A stretch of 64,000 bases of DNA from the NCBI RefSeq assembly GCF_932294415.1, contig NC_065538.1:12282330-12346329 (forward strand), given 5' to 3'. This stretch comes from Quercus robur (lineage: Eukaryota > Streptophyta > Magnoliopsida > Fagales > Fagaceae). Position numbers and translations under genes: made by a program. Shown piece by piece: positions 55,653 to 64,000 of the stretch (position 1 is the first letter of the stretch; each line of letters starts with the position of its first letter). The notes below the pieces were generated by a model that did no database searches, was not told the origin of the DNA, and was given only the letters and a program-made list of their open reading frames with translations.

Positions 55653-55668
55653 CATACCAAAATAGGCT

Positions 55669-55816
55669 TAGAGCATCAACATCAATTGTGCTAAATTTTT
55701 AGCATTTAACACACCAAACACCTAAAAACAACCAATAGAGAGATGTTTCACCAGACTCTTTCACCCTTTTTTTTTGTTTTTTAATTTAGCATTTTAGCTA
55801 CTTCCAATGTTCTTAA
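55669..55816. mobile_element. Small MITE-like element
   Basis: The ends GAGCATCAACATCAATTGTG and the complement of ...CAATGTTCTTAAGAGC are approximate inverted repeats. Both continue into GCTAAA/TTTAGC blocks. This fits a common class of small plant inverted-repeat elements. Confidence 0.5.
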
Positions 55817-56584
55817 GAGCACTCACAGCAGTGATGCTAAAAAGTTATATTGGTATATTTTAGCTCCTCACACACAAAAACAAGCTCCAGCAGTGGAGCT
55901 ATAGTTATATTTTTTAGTTGATTTGCTACAGTGCACATCTATAGATAGATGTGCACTTTAGCTAAGAGCAAAAAAAAAAAAAAAAAAAAAAAATTATGCC
56001 ATTGATTAAAATAATAAAAGACTTTCTCTCTCTCACACTCTCAGTCACTCCGTGCCTCTCTCTCTCTCTTAGTCACTCTCACCTCTCTGTCTCAACGTCT
56101 CCGACCCACACTCCACCGACCTCAACGTCACCGGTCCAAGCCACTGATCACCAAAGTCTCTGGCCCAGACGAGATCTATCGGTTTCTAGTGGTCATGGGC
56201 GATGCGATGGTGGCAGCGTGGGGATTGTGGGTCGGATGGGCTGTAGGTTTTGGTGGATATTGGTGGGCATGGGATGGGCTATGGGTTGGTGTTTAGGTGG
56301 CCAAATCAGTGTTGGTATGGTGATTGGGTGGTCAAATTAGTGGTTTTGGTGTTTGGTGGGCATGGGATGGGTTGTGGATTGCTGGTTTGTTGGTGGTTTC
56401 TGCAATCGGTGGTTTCAGCAATTGGTGGTTTCTGCAATCGGTATTTGTTGGTGGTTTCTCCAATTGGTATTTGTTGGTGGTTTCTCCAATCAGTGTTGTG
56501 CCTTTGGCTGCCACTAGCTGCAGCAGGTTGCCCCCACGCTTCATCTTCCAACCCAAGCCATGTCATCTCTTCAATTTCAGCCGG
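55817..56584. other. Inverted-repeat-element remnant with GT-rich tandem repeats
   Basis: It begins with AGAGCACTCACAGCAGTG, a typical element end. An 11-bp-stem hairpin (GTGCACATCTA / TAGATGTGCAC, 55,931-55,956), an A24 tract (55,970-55,993) and a CT-rich leader-like run follow. Short tandem units around 'ggtggtttctccaattgg' lie at 56,390-56,500. No protein is supported. It stops at the NO VEIN fragment. Confidence 0.4.
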
Positions 56585-57742
56585 CTAAGGACAGCTAGTC
56601 ACTCGGTCAGAACTTGCAACATTTTGTGATGGCAAGTTAGCATCCTTAGAATCATCACTATCTTCATCGTCATTGGAGCTTGATGAAGCAAATCTAATGT
56701 TCTTGCCACGAAAATCCTTCCGTGCAGAGGAGAATGATTCGACATGCTGAGAAATAGAAGTAGCATCTACAGGTTTCTTTAAAATAGCAGTCTGTGGGCT
56801 CATGGCTTTTTGGATAGCAGAAACATGCATCCCCAAGTTTTGAATTCGTATACAAAGTTCTTCCTTGCTTGCAACGGAACGCCTCTTAGCAATAAAATTC
56901 AAAAACTTATCAACTTGAATATTGTTAATATACTTATTCTTCTTCTTCTTCTTCTTCCCATCCAAAGACTCTTCAACTTCAACACTCTCATTATTCTGAC
57001 TCTTCTTCTTCTTCTTCCTATGTATATACTTCCAAAGGAAGCAAAATACCTCCTCACCGGTTATTTTAAAAACTTCAGTGGCATCAGATTTGAGTGAAAA
57101 ATAGTGCAAGACAAGTGGGTGTCGTAACAAAGGCCCCAATTCAAGGTTTTCGAAGTTATCTACGCCTTCATTCTTACAGATTGCTACTTCCAAATCATAC
57201 AATGTAGTAACTCTTTGAACCCCAACAAAGCAATGGATAAATGCATTTATCTAATAAACCAAAACAACAACAACAAAATAAAGACTATTATACATAAAAT
57301 TGAAGTAGAATCAATAGAGTAATAATAGTATAAACCAGTACCTTCCCTTCAGTGAGCATAAGGCGGTGAAGACTGGGGACCTCCTGCATTGGAAAGCCAA
57401 GAGAGGACCAAGAGTCGAGATTGAGGATGAGCAGTGTATCCTGAGACACTTTCCATGCCGTCACACTCTCTCCGGCCGCAATTATGTTGCGTCTGGCGTT
57501 AGTGACAGCGCGGTCCACCTTCTCCATGATCGAATAGTATAGCTTTGTTTTGAAATGAAGAGCAGTTGTTGTTGTTGTTGTTGAAGGAAAGTTAAGGAAA
57601 TAGTTGTTGGAGGCCAAAATCTGAAATTTAAAGGTGGTACCGGTTGCGCTGCTGGAGGAGGCTGCTTATGTTGTTGTTGTTTTTGCTGCTGTGAAAACTA
57701 GCCGCCGCCGGAGAGGTGGAAACCAGAAGGGTGTCTGTACAT
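56585..57742 (-). pseudogene. NOV: Truncated NO VEIN-like gene copy
   Basis: The minus-strand start is the ATG at 57,742 (MYRHPSGFHLSGGG). A TAG at codon 15 and a frame change follow in the Gln-rich N-terminal part. The conserved exon runs from about 57,535 to 57,342 ('KVDRAVTNARRN', 'SVTAWKVSQDTLLILNLDSW', 'QEVPSLHRLMLTEGK'). A clean GT-AG intron (57,341-57,251, phase 0) follows, and then an exon with 'INAFIHCFVGVQRVTTLYDL' and 'LELGPLLRHPLVLHYF'. The frame ends at 56,585 after a Lys-rich and acidic Ser/Asp tail. The text matches what I recall of the N-terminal region of plant NO VEIN, a nuclear protein of about 2,700 residues in Arabidopsis. Only some 300 residues remain and the histidine-kinase-like ATPase part is absent. 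Confidence 0.7.
57251..57341 (-). other. Intron in the NO VEIN-like fragment
   Basis: The 91-bp intron has GT (57,341-57,340) and AG (57,252-57,251) ends, is T-rich, and preserves the reading frame between GGK and INAFIH. Its presence shows the copy did not arise from a spliced RNA. Confidence 0.75.
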
Positions 57743-57893
57743 AGGTGGTATGTTGGGAAAGAACCAGAGTGAAGAACAATTACACTATTGGGAGTGATGG
57801 AGAAAGTGTCTCTCTCCGGGTCAGCATCCTCTTTTGTGAGAGGCGAGCCAATAAAAATAAAAGACCAACTCAGGAAGGTTCCTCGAAAAGAAA

Positions 57894-57927
<34 letters not shown>

Positions 57928-59028
57928 CCATAAGAAAGGAAAATCAATTAAGGAATATATGTACTATCACGCATTCTTAAAGTCGATGGTTTTCTATAAG
58001 TACAAGCAATTGTAATGGATGGTATGAATCAGAATTTTAAGTCTTTATGAGAAAGTTTTACGAAAGAGAAAGTAATTAAATATTTGAAAAAGTCTACAAA
58101 CTATCATTAGTTACAAAAAGAAATAAGAAAATTACAAGTATTTGACATTTTGACTTCATTATAATTAGTTTTCAATGGTTCACATTGGTTAAAATCAAAA
58201 CCAAAATTCTATTTTTGTTCTTATATTTTAAGGTTATTGTCAATTTGGTATCTACATTTTGATAGCAATCAATTTGGTTTGTGATGTTTTTAATTTGCAA
58301 TAACTTGATCTCTACCATCAACTTTATTAACAAAAATTGACTACAACTTAAAACTAACATGGACTAAATTGAATACTGCTAAAATATTATAAGCAAATTG
58401 ATTGTAATGAAAAACGTAAGTACCAAAATCATATTTTAGCCTTGATATCAATTGGAAGATGTTTGCCACTTTAGCATCTGTTAAGAAAACAAGAAAAGCA
58501 AAACCCACCTAAACCAATAAGCGTAAAAAGCAAAAGCAAATTCAACCCCCCACCCCCCAACCACCCCCCCGCCCCCCACCCCCAAAAAAAAAAAAAAAAA
58601 AAAAAAAAAGCACATGTAATGATTCTACTCTCCTTCCGAAAATTGTGGTTTCACTTTCACTTTCACATTATCAACTTTCCTTTTACTTTTCTGGTCTACT
58701 GATTATCAACTTTAGTATTGGGCCTAAGACACTGTCTTTTGTCTTTAAATTGGGCCATTCATGGATTTTGTTCCATCCATCAGCTCTGCTCTGCATATTA
58801 GCACCATAAATGGGTATGGTTCTTTTTGAAGCCCACATTAAAGAACAAAAAATTAAAAACTCTAGACCAAAATCAAAATCAACATGAATTTCGGTCCCTC
58901 TTTCATCTCTCTCTGTGGAAAGTTATAAAATTTAATAATAAACATTATTTTATTGCATTTAATTGATAGTACTAAAATATATATATATATATATATATTG
59001 TACCCGTTGTAATTGTACCAAACTTTAT
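57743..59028. other. Intergenic DNA with A tracts, no gene seen
   Basis: An A26 run is at 57,900-57,925 and a C-rich run followed by A26 at 58,545-58,609. A weak MITE-like pair (about 58,195-58,440, 'ccaaaattctatttttg' against the complement of 'aaaatcatattttag') is also present. A (TA)n tract is at 58,977-58,998. There is no coding signal. Confidence 0.5.
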
Positions 59029-59041
59029 AAATTAGTGTTAG

Positions 59042-59207
59042 TTTTTTTTTTTTTTTAGAGAGTTTCAACCTATGGCGTCCGCTTCTGATGATAACTCTTT
59101 ATCATCAGACTAAGACACCAATCAGTTTTTGGTGTAGGCGGAGATTTAATCCCAAATCTCTTATACAACCATCAGAGACTTTACCAGTTGAGCTAACTGG
59201 AACCCAC
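59042..59207 (-). mobile_element. tRNA-derived SINE
   Basis: The minus strand begins GTGGGTTCCAGTTAGCTCAA and contains an A-box-like TAGCTCAACTGGTA and a B-box-like GGATTAAATCTCC about 35 bases later. A unique body ends in an A run (T run 59,042-59,056 on the plus strand). Thirteen-base target duplications with one mismatch flank it (AAATTAGTGTTAG at 59,029-59,041 and AAATTAGCGTTAG at 59,208-59,220). The length is 166 bp. It is transcribed by RNA polymerase III if active and depends on LINE enzymes. Confidence 0.85.
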
Positions 59208-59220
59208 AAATTAGCGTTAG

Positions 59221-60160
59221 TTTGATTAAGATTTTTAACATACATGTTCATGCAATTTCTTTTTTCTTTTTCTTTTTGTAGAGTGTTCATGTAATACCTA
59301 CTATATATGCAGCCTTTTCTTTTTCTTTTTCTTTTGTTTGCAATGTTTCACAAAATTTCCTTGGATATTTAGAAATAATGAGTAAATTAAATAATGTAGA
59401 AGCTTTTCTTAATTTTAATTTCTTATTCTTTATTTTTTTCCCTTTTTTTTTCATCCATACAATTTCTTCTTTTCTTTCTTCCCCCCCCCCCCCTCTTTTT
59501 TCTCCTCCACACACGTACCCTTACTCTTTTCTTTTTTTCCTTCTTTTCTCTTTTTTCCCTACCACTTCCTCCAAACTCCAGAACATACCAGAGCTCTCTT
59601 TCTTTCTCTCTTTTTTTTTTCTTCCTTTCTCTTTTTTCTCTTACTACTTCGTCCAAGCTAGAGAGAATACCAAAGCTCTCTCTTTCTTTCTTTCTCTCTC
59701 TCACAAACAAAGATCGCCAGTGGATAACTCGTCCTCTCCACCACCACTTGTTCTCCTCTCCACAGTGGCTCAGATAGGTTAGATTTGCTTTTTTTGTTTG
59801 TTTGTTTGTTTGTTTGTTTGTTCTGATTTGATTAGTTTTGAGATTGTGATGTGAGTTTGTGTTTTGATTGTGATTGAGTTTAGAGATGTTTGAGAGAGAA
59901 AAAATCTAGAATGGTTGAGTTGTAGTCGTTGTGATTGTTGAGTAAAATTGAATATTTTAATGGGTGTGTTGAATTTTTTATTCCCATTAATTCTTTTGCT
60001 AATGAATAATAGGTCATCAGACCAAGAGAACTACTGTTCATTAGCAAACAATTTTTTGCTAATGAACAGTGAATTAGAGAGACTACTGGAGCAAGTTTCT
60101 GTGGGTTTACTATCCAAATTTGGGGTTTAGAGAGCTTGTTGTAGATGCTCTTAAGAACCC
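59221..60160. other. Pyrimidine-rich tract and MITE-like sequence, no gene seen
   Basis: 59,400-59,770 is almost pure C/T on the plus strand, with a C12-type run near 59,480, and looks like a plant 5' leader. 'GATAG|GTTAG' at about 59,775 could be a donor. A (TTTG)n run follows (about 59,794-59,822). 59,990-60,152 has paired 'ttcattagcaaa' / 'tttgctaatgaa' blocks and ends in GTAGATGCTCTTA, a common MITE terminus. No protein is supported. Confidence 0.4.
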
Positions 60161-60224
60161 ACGTCTGGATAAAGCATGTATTTTGGTGTTTAAAATACAA
60201 TTTTTTGAAGGTATAGATGCTCTT

Positions 60225-60890
60225 AGGGTGTGTTTGTTTGGAGGTGAAATAGGATGGATGAAAAACTTTGGAAAGAAAATGGGAATGAAAATTTTTTTGG
60301 AGTGTGTTTAGTTGGGTGGGAAAGAAGGAAATAAATAATGTGACCTAGGTGTTTTCTTCCTAAACCCACTAAAATGTTTTCCCTCCAAAATGGAGAGAAA
60401 ATTGAAGTGAGAAAATAGGGCTGCTTGATGGACAAAAATGTCCATGTGCACTTGCATATATGCAATTTGTCCAATTCCTCTTTCTTTCTTTTTTGTGCTT
60501 TCCTGAGCACGTTGCCTCTTTCTTTTTTCTTTTTCTTTTTTTCTTTCCTCGTCGTTGCCTTTCTTTCTTTTTCTTTTTTTTTTCTTTTGATTTCCTAGGC
60601 TGTGGGTGTGATAGTTTTTTGTTATTTTTTTTTAACTAGATATGATTTTATTTTTTTGGACATGATTTTTATTTTTTAATAAATTGGGTGATTGATTTTT
60701 TTTTTTGGCTGCTTGTCACTTTTTTGTTTTAATTGGCAATAATTTTTTAACAAGGGTGTATGAGTAAATTTATACAAACTCACTTTTTTCATCCCTCCAC
60801 TTTTCCACTTCCAACCAAACAAAAATGAAAGAAATTAAAATATTTTCTATCCTCTCACTTTTCCACCCCTACCAACCTGCACACCCTGGA
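60225..60890. mobile_element. Possible inverted-repeat element
   Basis: The left end GGGTGTGTTTGTTTGGAGGTG and the complement of the right end AGGGTGTGCAGGTTGG... are about 70% alike over 25 bases. The interior is T-rich with purine-rich ends. No duplication was found. Confidence 0.35.
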
Positions 60891-61454
60891 TCACCCATGT
60901 TAATCTTATTAGCAATTCTATAACTATATTCTCATCGGTTGCATTAATCCTTATTTTCCTTTTCCCCAATCTCTGAAAAAGAAAGCGCAATTTGTTTCAT
61001 ATGGGCATTGAAACAAACGCATATATTGGAAATGGAGCTAAATGAAGGCATCAACTCGTAAAAATTGACTTTCTTGTACCTCTTCTTGAACCACGAGTCC
61101 CCCAAGATCCCATCCATGGTGATCTCTTCTTGGGATTCATATCCAAAACCGTTTGAGATTTAGGGAAGATGAGCTATTAGAAGTACCTATGGTTGAAGCA
61201 GCCCTTGGCGTAACAATTCACTACCCGTGAGTAATTCCATGGTGGCGAGGACCAGGGCCGACCCTTGGGCAAGGTCCAACAGTCCATTGTCTAGTGCCCC
61301 AGTTGAAAATATCTCCAAAAATTTTAAATTAATAATTTTTTTTTTCTTGAAAAAAACAGGTGTGCTCTCCCATTTCAAGATGGTCTCAAAATTGAATATC
61401 AGAAATCTAACTCAATTGAAAATATTATTTTTCACAAAAATTGTATATATAAAT
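60891..61454. other. Intergenic sequence, no gene seen
   Basis: It contains a 'ccagggccgacccttgggc' stretch near 61,250, seen in some plant repeats, and a T-rich run. I could not assign it. Confidence 0.3.
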
Positions 61455-63574
61455 GTGTAAAATTCTAGATCTCTCTCTCTCTCTTTAAATAGAAAACTAA
61501 ATTTTATTGATCAGAGAAAATGAATACAATTCGATGAATATAATTCACTACCACTACTCTTATAAATACATGATCTAAGCAAGCTAAAAACAAAATAACA
61601 AACTCCCAAAATTGGAGGGAAAAGCAGTTACAACAAATCCTATCTAAATGGTACACGTGTATCTTAGCTAATCAATCCTGCAACTACTTTCTAACTCCCT
61701 AATCCATGTGGCATCATCTCCTCGAATGAATGGATGAATTGATTGTTGGGCTTTGTGGAGCTTAGTTGTGTTTGATCCAGATGACGACCCAACCGGACCT
61801 GACCCAAAATGATGTTACGTGGTTTTTTAATGGGAGATTTGGCCTGTTTTGTAGCCCATTGTGAATCCTGTGCGCAAGATAGAGAAACCATTGTTTTGGT
61901 GATTAGAGTTTTTTGGATGTAGTTTTTGAGTGAGAGAAAAACTGTACTGCCGCACTTTGTATTTTTTCCTAATAATAGTGACATCCTTGCAACTCTGTGA
62001 ACGTAGACAAATTGCCGAACCACGTAAATATTGTCTTGTAAAAAATTTTTGGCCTGTTTTGTAGCCCATTGTGAATCCTGTGTACAGGATATAGAAATTG
62101 TTGTTTTGGTGATTAGGATTTTCTGGATGTAGTTTTTGAGTGAAAGAAAAACTGTACTGTCGTACTTTGTATTTTTCCCAGATAATAGTCAAATCCTTGC
62201 AATTCTGCGGACATACAAATTGCCGAATCACGTAAATATTGTCTTGTGAAAATTTTTTGGCCCGTTTTGTAGCTCATTGTGAATCCTGTGCGCAGGATAT
62301 AGAAACCATTTTTTTGGTAATTAAGGTTTTCTGGATGTAGTTTTTGAGTGAGAGAAAAACTATACTGCCGTACTTTGTATTTTTCCTGATAATAGTGAAA
62401 TCCCTACAACTCTGTGGATGTAGGCAAATTGCCAAACCACATAAATATTGTTTTGTGAAAAATTTTTGGCCCGTTTTGTAGCCCATTGTAAATCCTGTGC
62501 GCAGGATATAGAAACCGTTGTTTTGGTGATTAGGGTTTTCTGGATGTAGTTTTTGAGTGAGAGAAAAACTATACTGCCTCACTTTGTATTTTTCCCTGAT
62601 AATAGTGAAATTCCTACAACTCTGTAGACATAGGCAAATTGCCGAACCACATAAATATTGTCTTGTGAAAAAATTTTGACCTGTTTTGTAGCCCATTGTG
62701 AATCCTATGCGTAGGATATAGAAACCGTTGTTTTGGTGATTAAGGTTTTCTGGATGTAGTTTTTGAGTGATAGAAAAATTGTACTACCGCACTTCGTATT
62801 TTTCCCTGATAATAGTGAAATCCCTACAATTCCATGGACATAGACAAATTGCTAAACCGTGTAAATATTGTCTTGTGAAAAATTTTTGGCCGTTTTGTAG
62901 CCCATTGTAAATCCTATGCGCAGGATATAGAAACTGTTGTTTTGGTGATTTGGGTTTTCTGGGTGTAGTTTTTGAGTGAGAGAAAAACTATACTACCGCA
63001 CTTTGTATTTTTCCTTGATAATAGTGAAATCCCTATAACTCTGTGGACGTAGGCAAATTGCCGAACCACGTAAATCTTGTCTTGTGAAAAAATTTTGGCC
63101 CGTTTTGTAGCCCATTGTGAATTTTGTGCGTAGGATATAGAAACCGTTGTTTTGGTGATTAAGGTTTTCTAGATGTAGTTTTTGAGTGAGAGAAAAACTG
63201 TATTGTCGCACTTTGTATTTTTCCTTGATAATAGTGAAATCCTTGCAACTTTGTAAACGTAGGCAAATTATCGAACCACATAAATATTGTCTTGTGTGTG
63301 TGATTATTTTTTTCTTTGGCATGTGTTTTCTCTATTTTGTTTCTCACAGGTTTGGGAATTTCGTGTTATTTCCCTACACTGATCATAGTAAGGTACTGCT
63401 TCAATCAGGTCCATTAATTCTTTGCTAGCCCATCCTGATTCTATAGTAACCAATTGATCACTGCTTCTTGCCACAACTGCATCTTGAAGCTTTCCCTGTT
63501 ACTAAGAACCACCTTGCTTTGCATCTTGTAGCTCTCCCTGATGTTGAGAACCACCTTGCTTCTTATTTTCAACA
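61455..63574 (-). repeat. 3' LTR of H with an internal tandem array
   Basis: U3 holds seven 209-bp repeats (61,840-63,297). On the minus strand a TATA-like TATTTATAAG lies near 61,560-61,570, and AATAAAA near 61,500-61,510. This order suits the U3-R-U5 layout. The left border is uncertain. Confidence 0.65.
61840..63297 (-). repeat. Seven tandem copies of a 209-bp unit
   Basis: The 'gtagcccatt' block recurs at 61,851, 62,061, 62,269, 62,478, 62,688, 62,897 and 63,107, spacing 208-210. The copies differ by scattered substitutions. The open minus-strand frames over them are repeat translations. Confidence 0.95.
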
Positions 63575-64000
63575 CTCCCCCTCAAAAGCAAAGCTCTTGC
63601 TTCTTGGTTTTGTTTTGTGTACTCAAGATATTGAACACTATGAGCAAAAATATTAATGATGCCTAATCTTTTAAGTAGTCTTAGAAAATTGTCAACTCCA
63701 AGTACCTTAGTGAAAATGTCTGCTAATTGATTTTTGGATGGCACATAGAAAGTTTTAATTGTCCCATCTAGAACCTTATTCCTAACTATATGACAATCTG
63801 CCTCAATATGCTTGGACCTCTCATGAAACACTGGATTAGCAGATATATGCAAGGCAACCTGGTTGTCACAGTATATCAGAGTTGGCTTTTCATGTGAGGT
63901 ATGTAAATCTTTTAATAAGTATAGAAACCATGTCACTTCACATGTGGTTGTGACCATAGACCTGTACTCTGCCTCTGCAGAGGATCTTGAGACCACATTT
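63502..64000 (-). pseudogene. Copia RNase H end, partial at window edge
   Basis: The frame from the right edge contains 'VSRSSAEAEYRSM' (catalytic E), 'LIYCDNQVALHISANPVFH' (catalytic D), 'RSKHIEADCHIVRNKV' and 'VPSKNQLADIFTKVLG', the standard end of copia pol. It continues past the purine tract into the LTR. The wording differs from T and B, so H is another copia lineage. The visible part is open, but the rest of the gene is unseen, so it could be intact. Confidence 0.8.

Larger units (their letters stand above)
61455..64000 (-). mobile_element. Element H: 3' end of a copia retrotransposon
   Basis: Minus strand: RNase H end (64,000-63,590), polypurine tract (CTTTTGAGGGGGAG, 63,588-63,575) and a 3' LTR starting TGTTGAAAATAAG at 63,574. 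The LTR probably ends near 61,455 (ATTTTACA), giving about 2.1 kb. That left end is a guess from TG/CA rules and the position of the TATA and poly(A) signals. The rest of the element is off the right edge. Confidence 0.75.

Noticed and set aside
59378-59782. 134-codon Phe/Ser/Leu-rich frame
   Set aside because: Almost pure C/T sequence. Composition alone makes the frame.
61840-63297. CRISPR-like array
   Set aside because: Units are directly adjacent 209-bp copies without unique spacers, in a plant LTR.
61691-63347. Minus-strand frames of 109-140 codons with repeated text
   Set aside because: They follow the 209-bp tandem repeat in an LTR and have no independent coding support.

Overview
The window is repeat-dominated nuclear DNA of a flowering plant, most likely a woody eudicot. 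The evidence is AT-rich sequence with nested Ty1-copia and Ty3-gypsy LTR retrotransposons, hAT and MITE-type elements, a tRNA-derived SINE, an endogenous plant pararetrovirus (Caulimoviridae) and a fragment of the plant gene NO VEIN. The style of the repeats made me think of Fagaceae, but that is an impression and not a result. I found no complete host gene, no rRNA, no canonical tRNA gene and nothing prokaryotic. Most open frames are decayed transposon genes.

Positions 1-36,720 are a nest built in a minus-strand Athila/Tat-like gypsy element (G). Reading G from its 5' side: primer site about 36.7 kb, gag 35.2-36.2, protease 33.2-34.0, RT/RNase H 30.4-32.2, integrase 21.4-22.3. It is interrupted by two solo LTRs of copia family B (34,047-35,041 and 32,245-33,239), by a young plus-strand copia-type element D (22,268-30,441, duplication CATCC), and by two minus-strand copia elements, C (14,558-21,381, duplication ATTAC) and T (right end 14,551). 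T is in turn interrupted by a truncated minus-strand element B (4,151-9,305) and by the 3' part of a plus-strand element E (1-2,633). C carries a hAT-like element (14,922-16,473) in one LTR.

The four ORF2-bearing copia elements (E, T, B, D) carry an extra gene between pol and the 3' LTR, of the 'putative plant transposon protein' type. It is intact only in D (27,473-28,549). B and D show a likely intron just before the ORF2 start, and E and T show matching acceptors. In B and D a cluster of a family-specific CG-containing motif lies upstream of ORF2, and the same motif lies upstream of the LTR TATA box. C has lost ORF2 but keeps both clusters. I regard this as the most interesting regulatory pattern here. 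D keeps intact gag and ORF2 but has no pol.

Positions 37-47.5 kb hold another family-B solo LTR, hAT and MITE remnants, and a possible 7.46-kb terminal-inverted-repeat element (39,769-47,230) with long minisatellites near its left end. It is followed by a MITE (47,265-47,448) and by the pararetrovirus (about 47,514-55,620). All three are separated or bounded by (TA)n tracts, as if one TA microsatellite was used repeatedly. The pararetrovirus has a polyprotein ORF1 (movement, coat, zinc knuckle, protease, RT, RNase H) and an overlapping ORF2, both full of stops and frameshifts. It ends in a rearranged tail with a 326-bp inverted repeat.

Positions 55.6-64 kb contain MITE-like sequence, a truncated NO VEIN copy (56,585-57,742, minus), a SINE with 13-bp target duplications (59,042-59,207), and the 3' end of another minus-strand copia element. 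That element's LTR holds seven tandem copies of a 209-bp unit, and its RNase H runs off the right edge.
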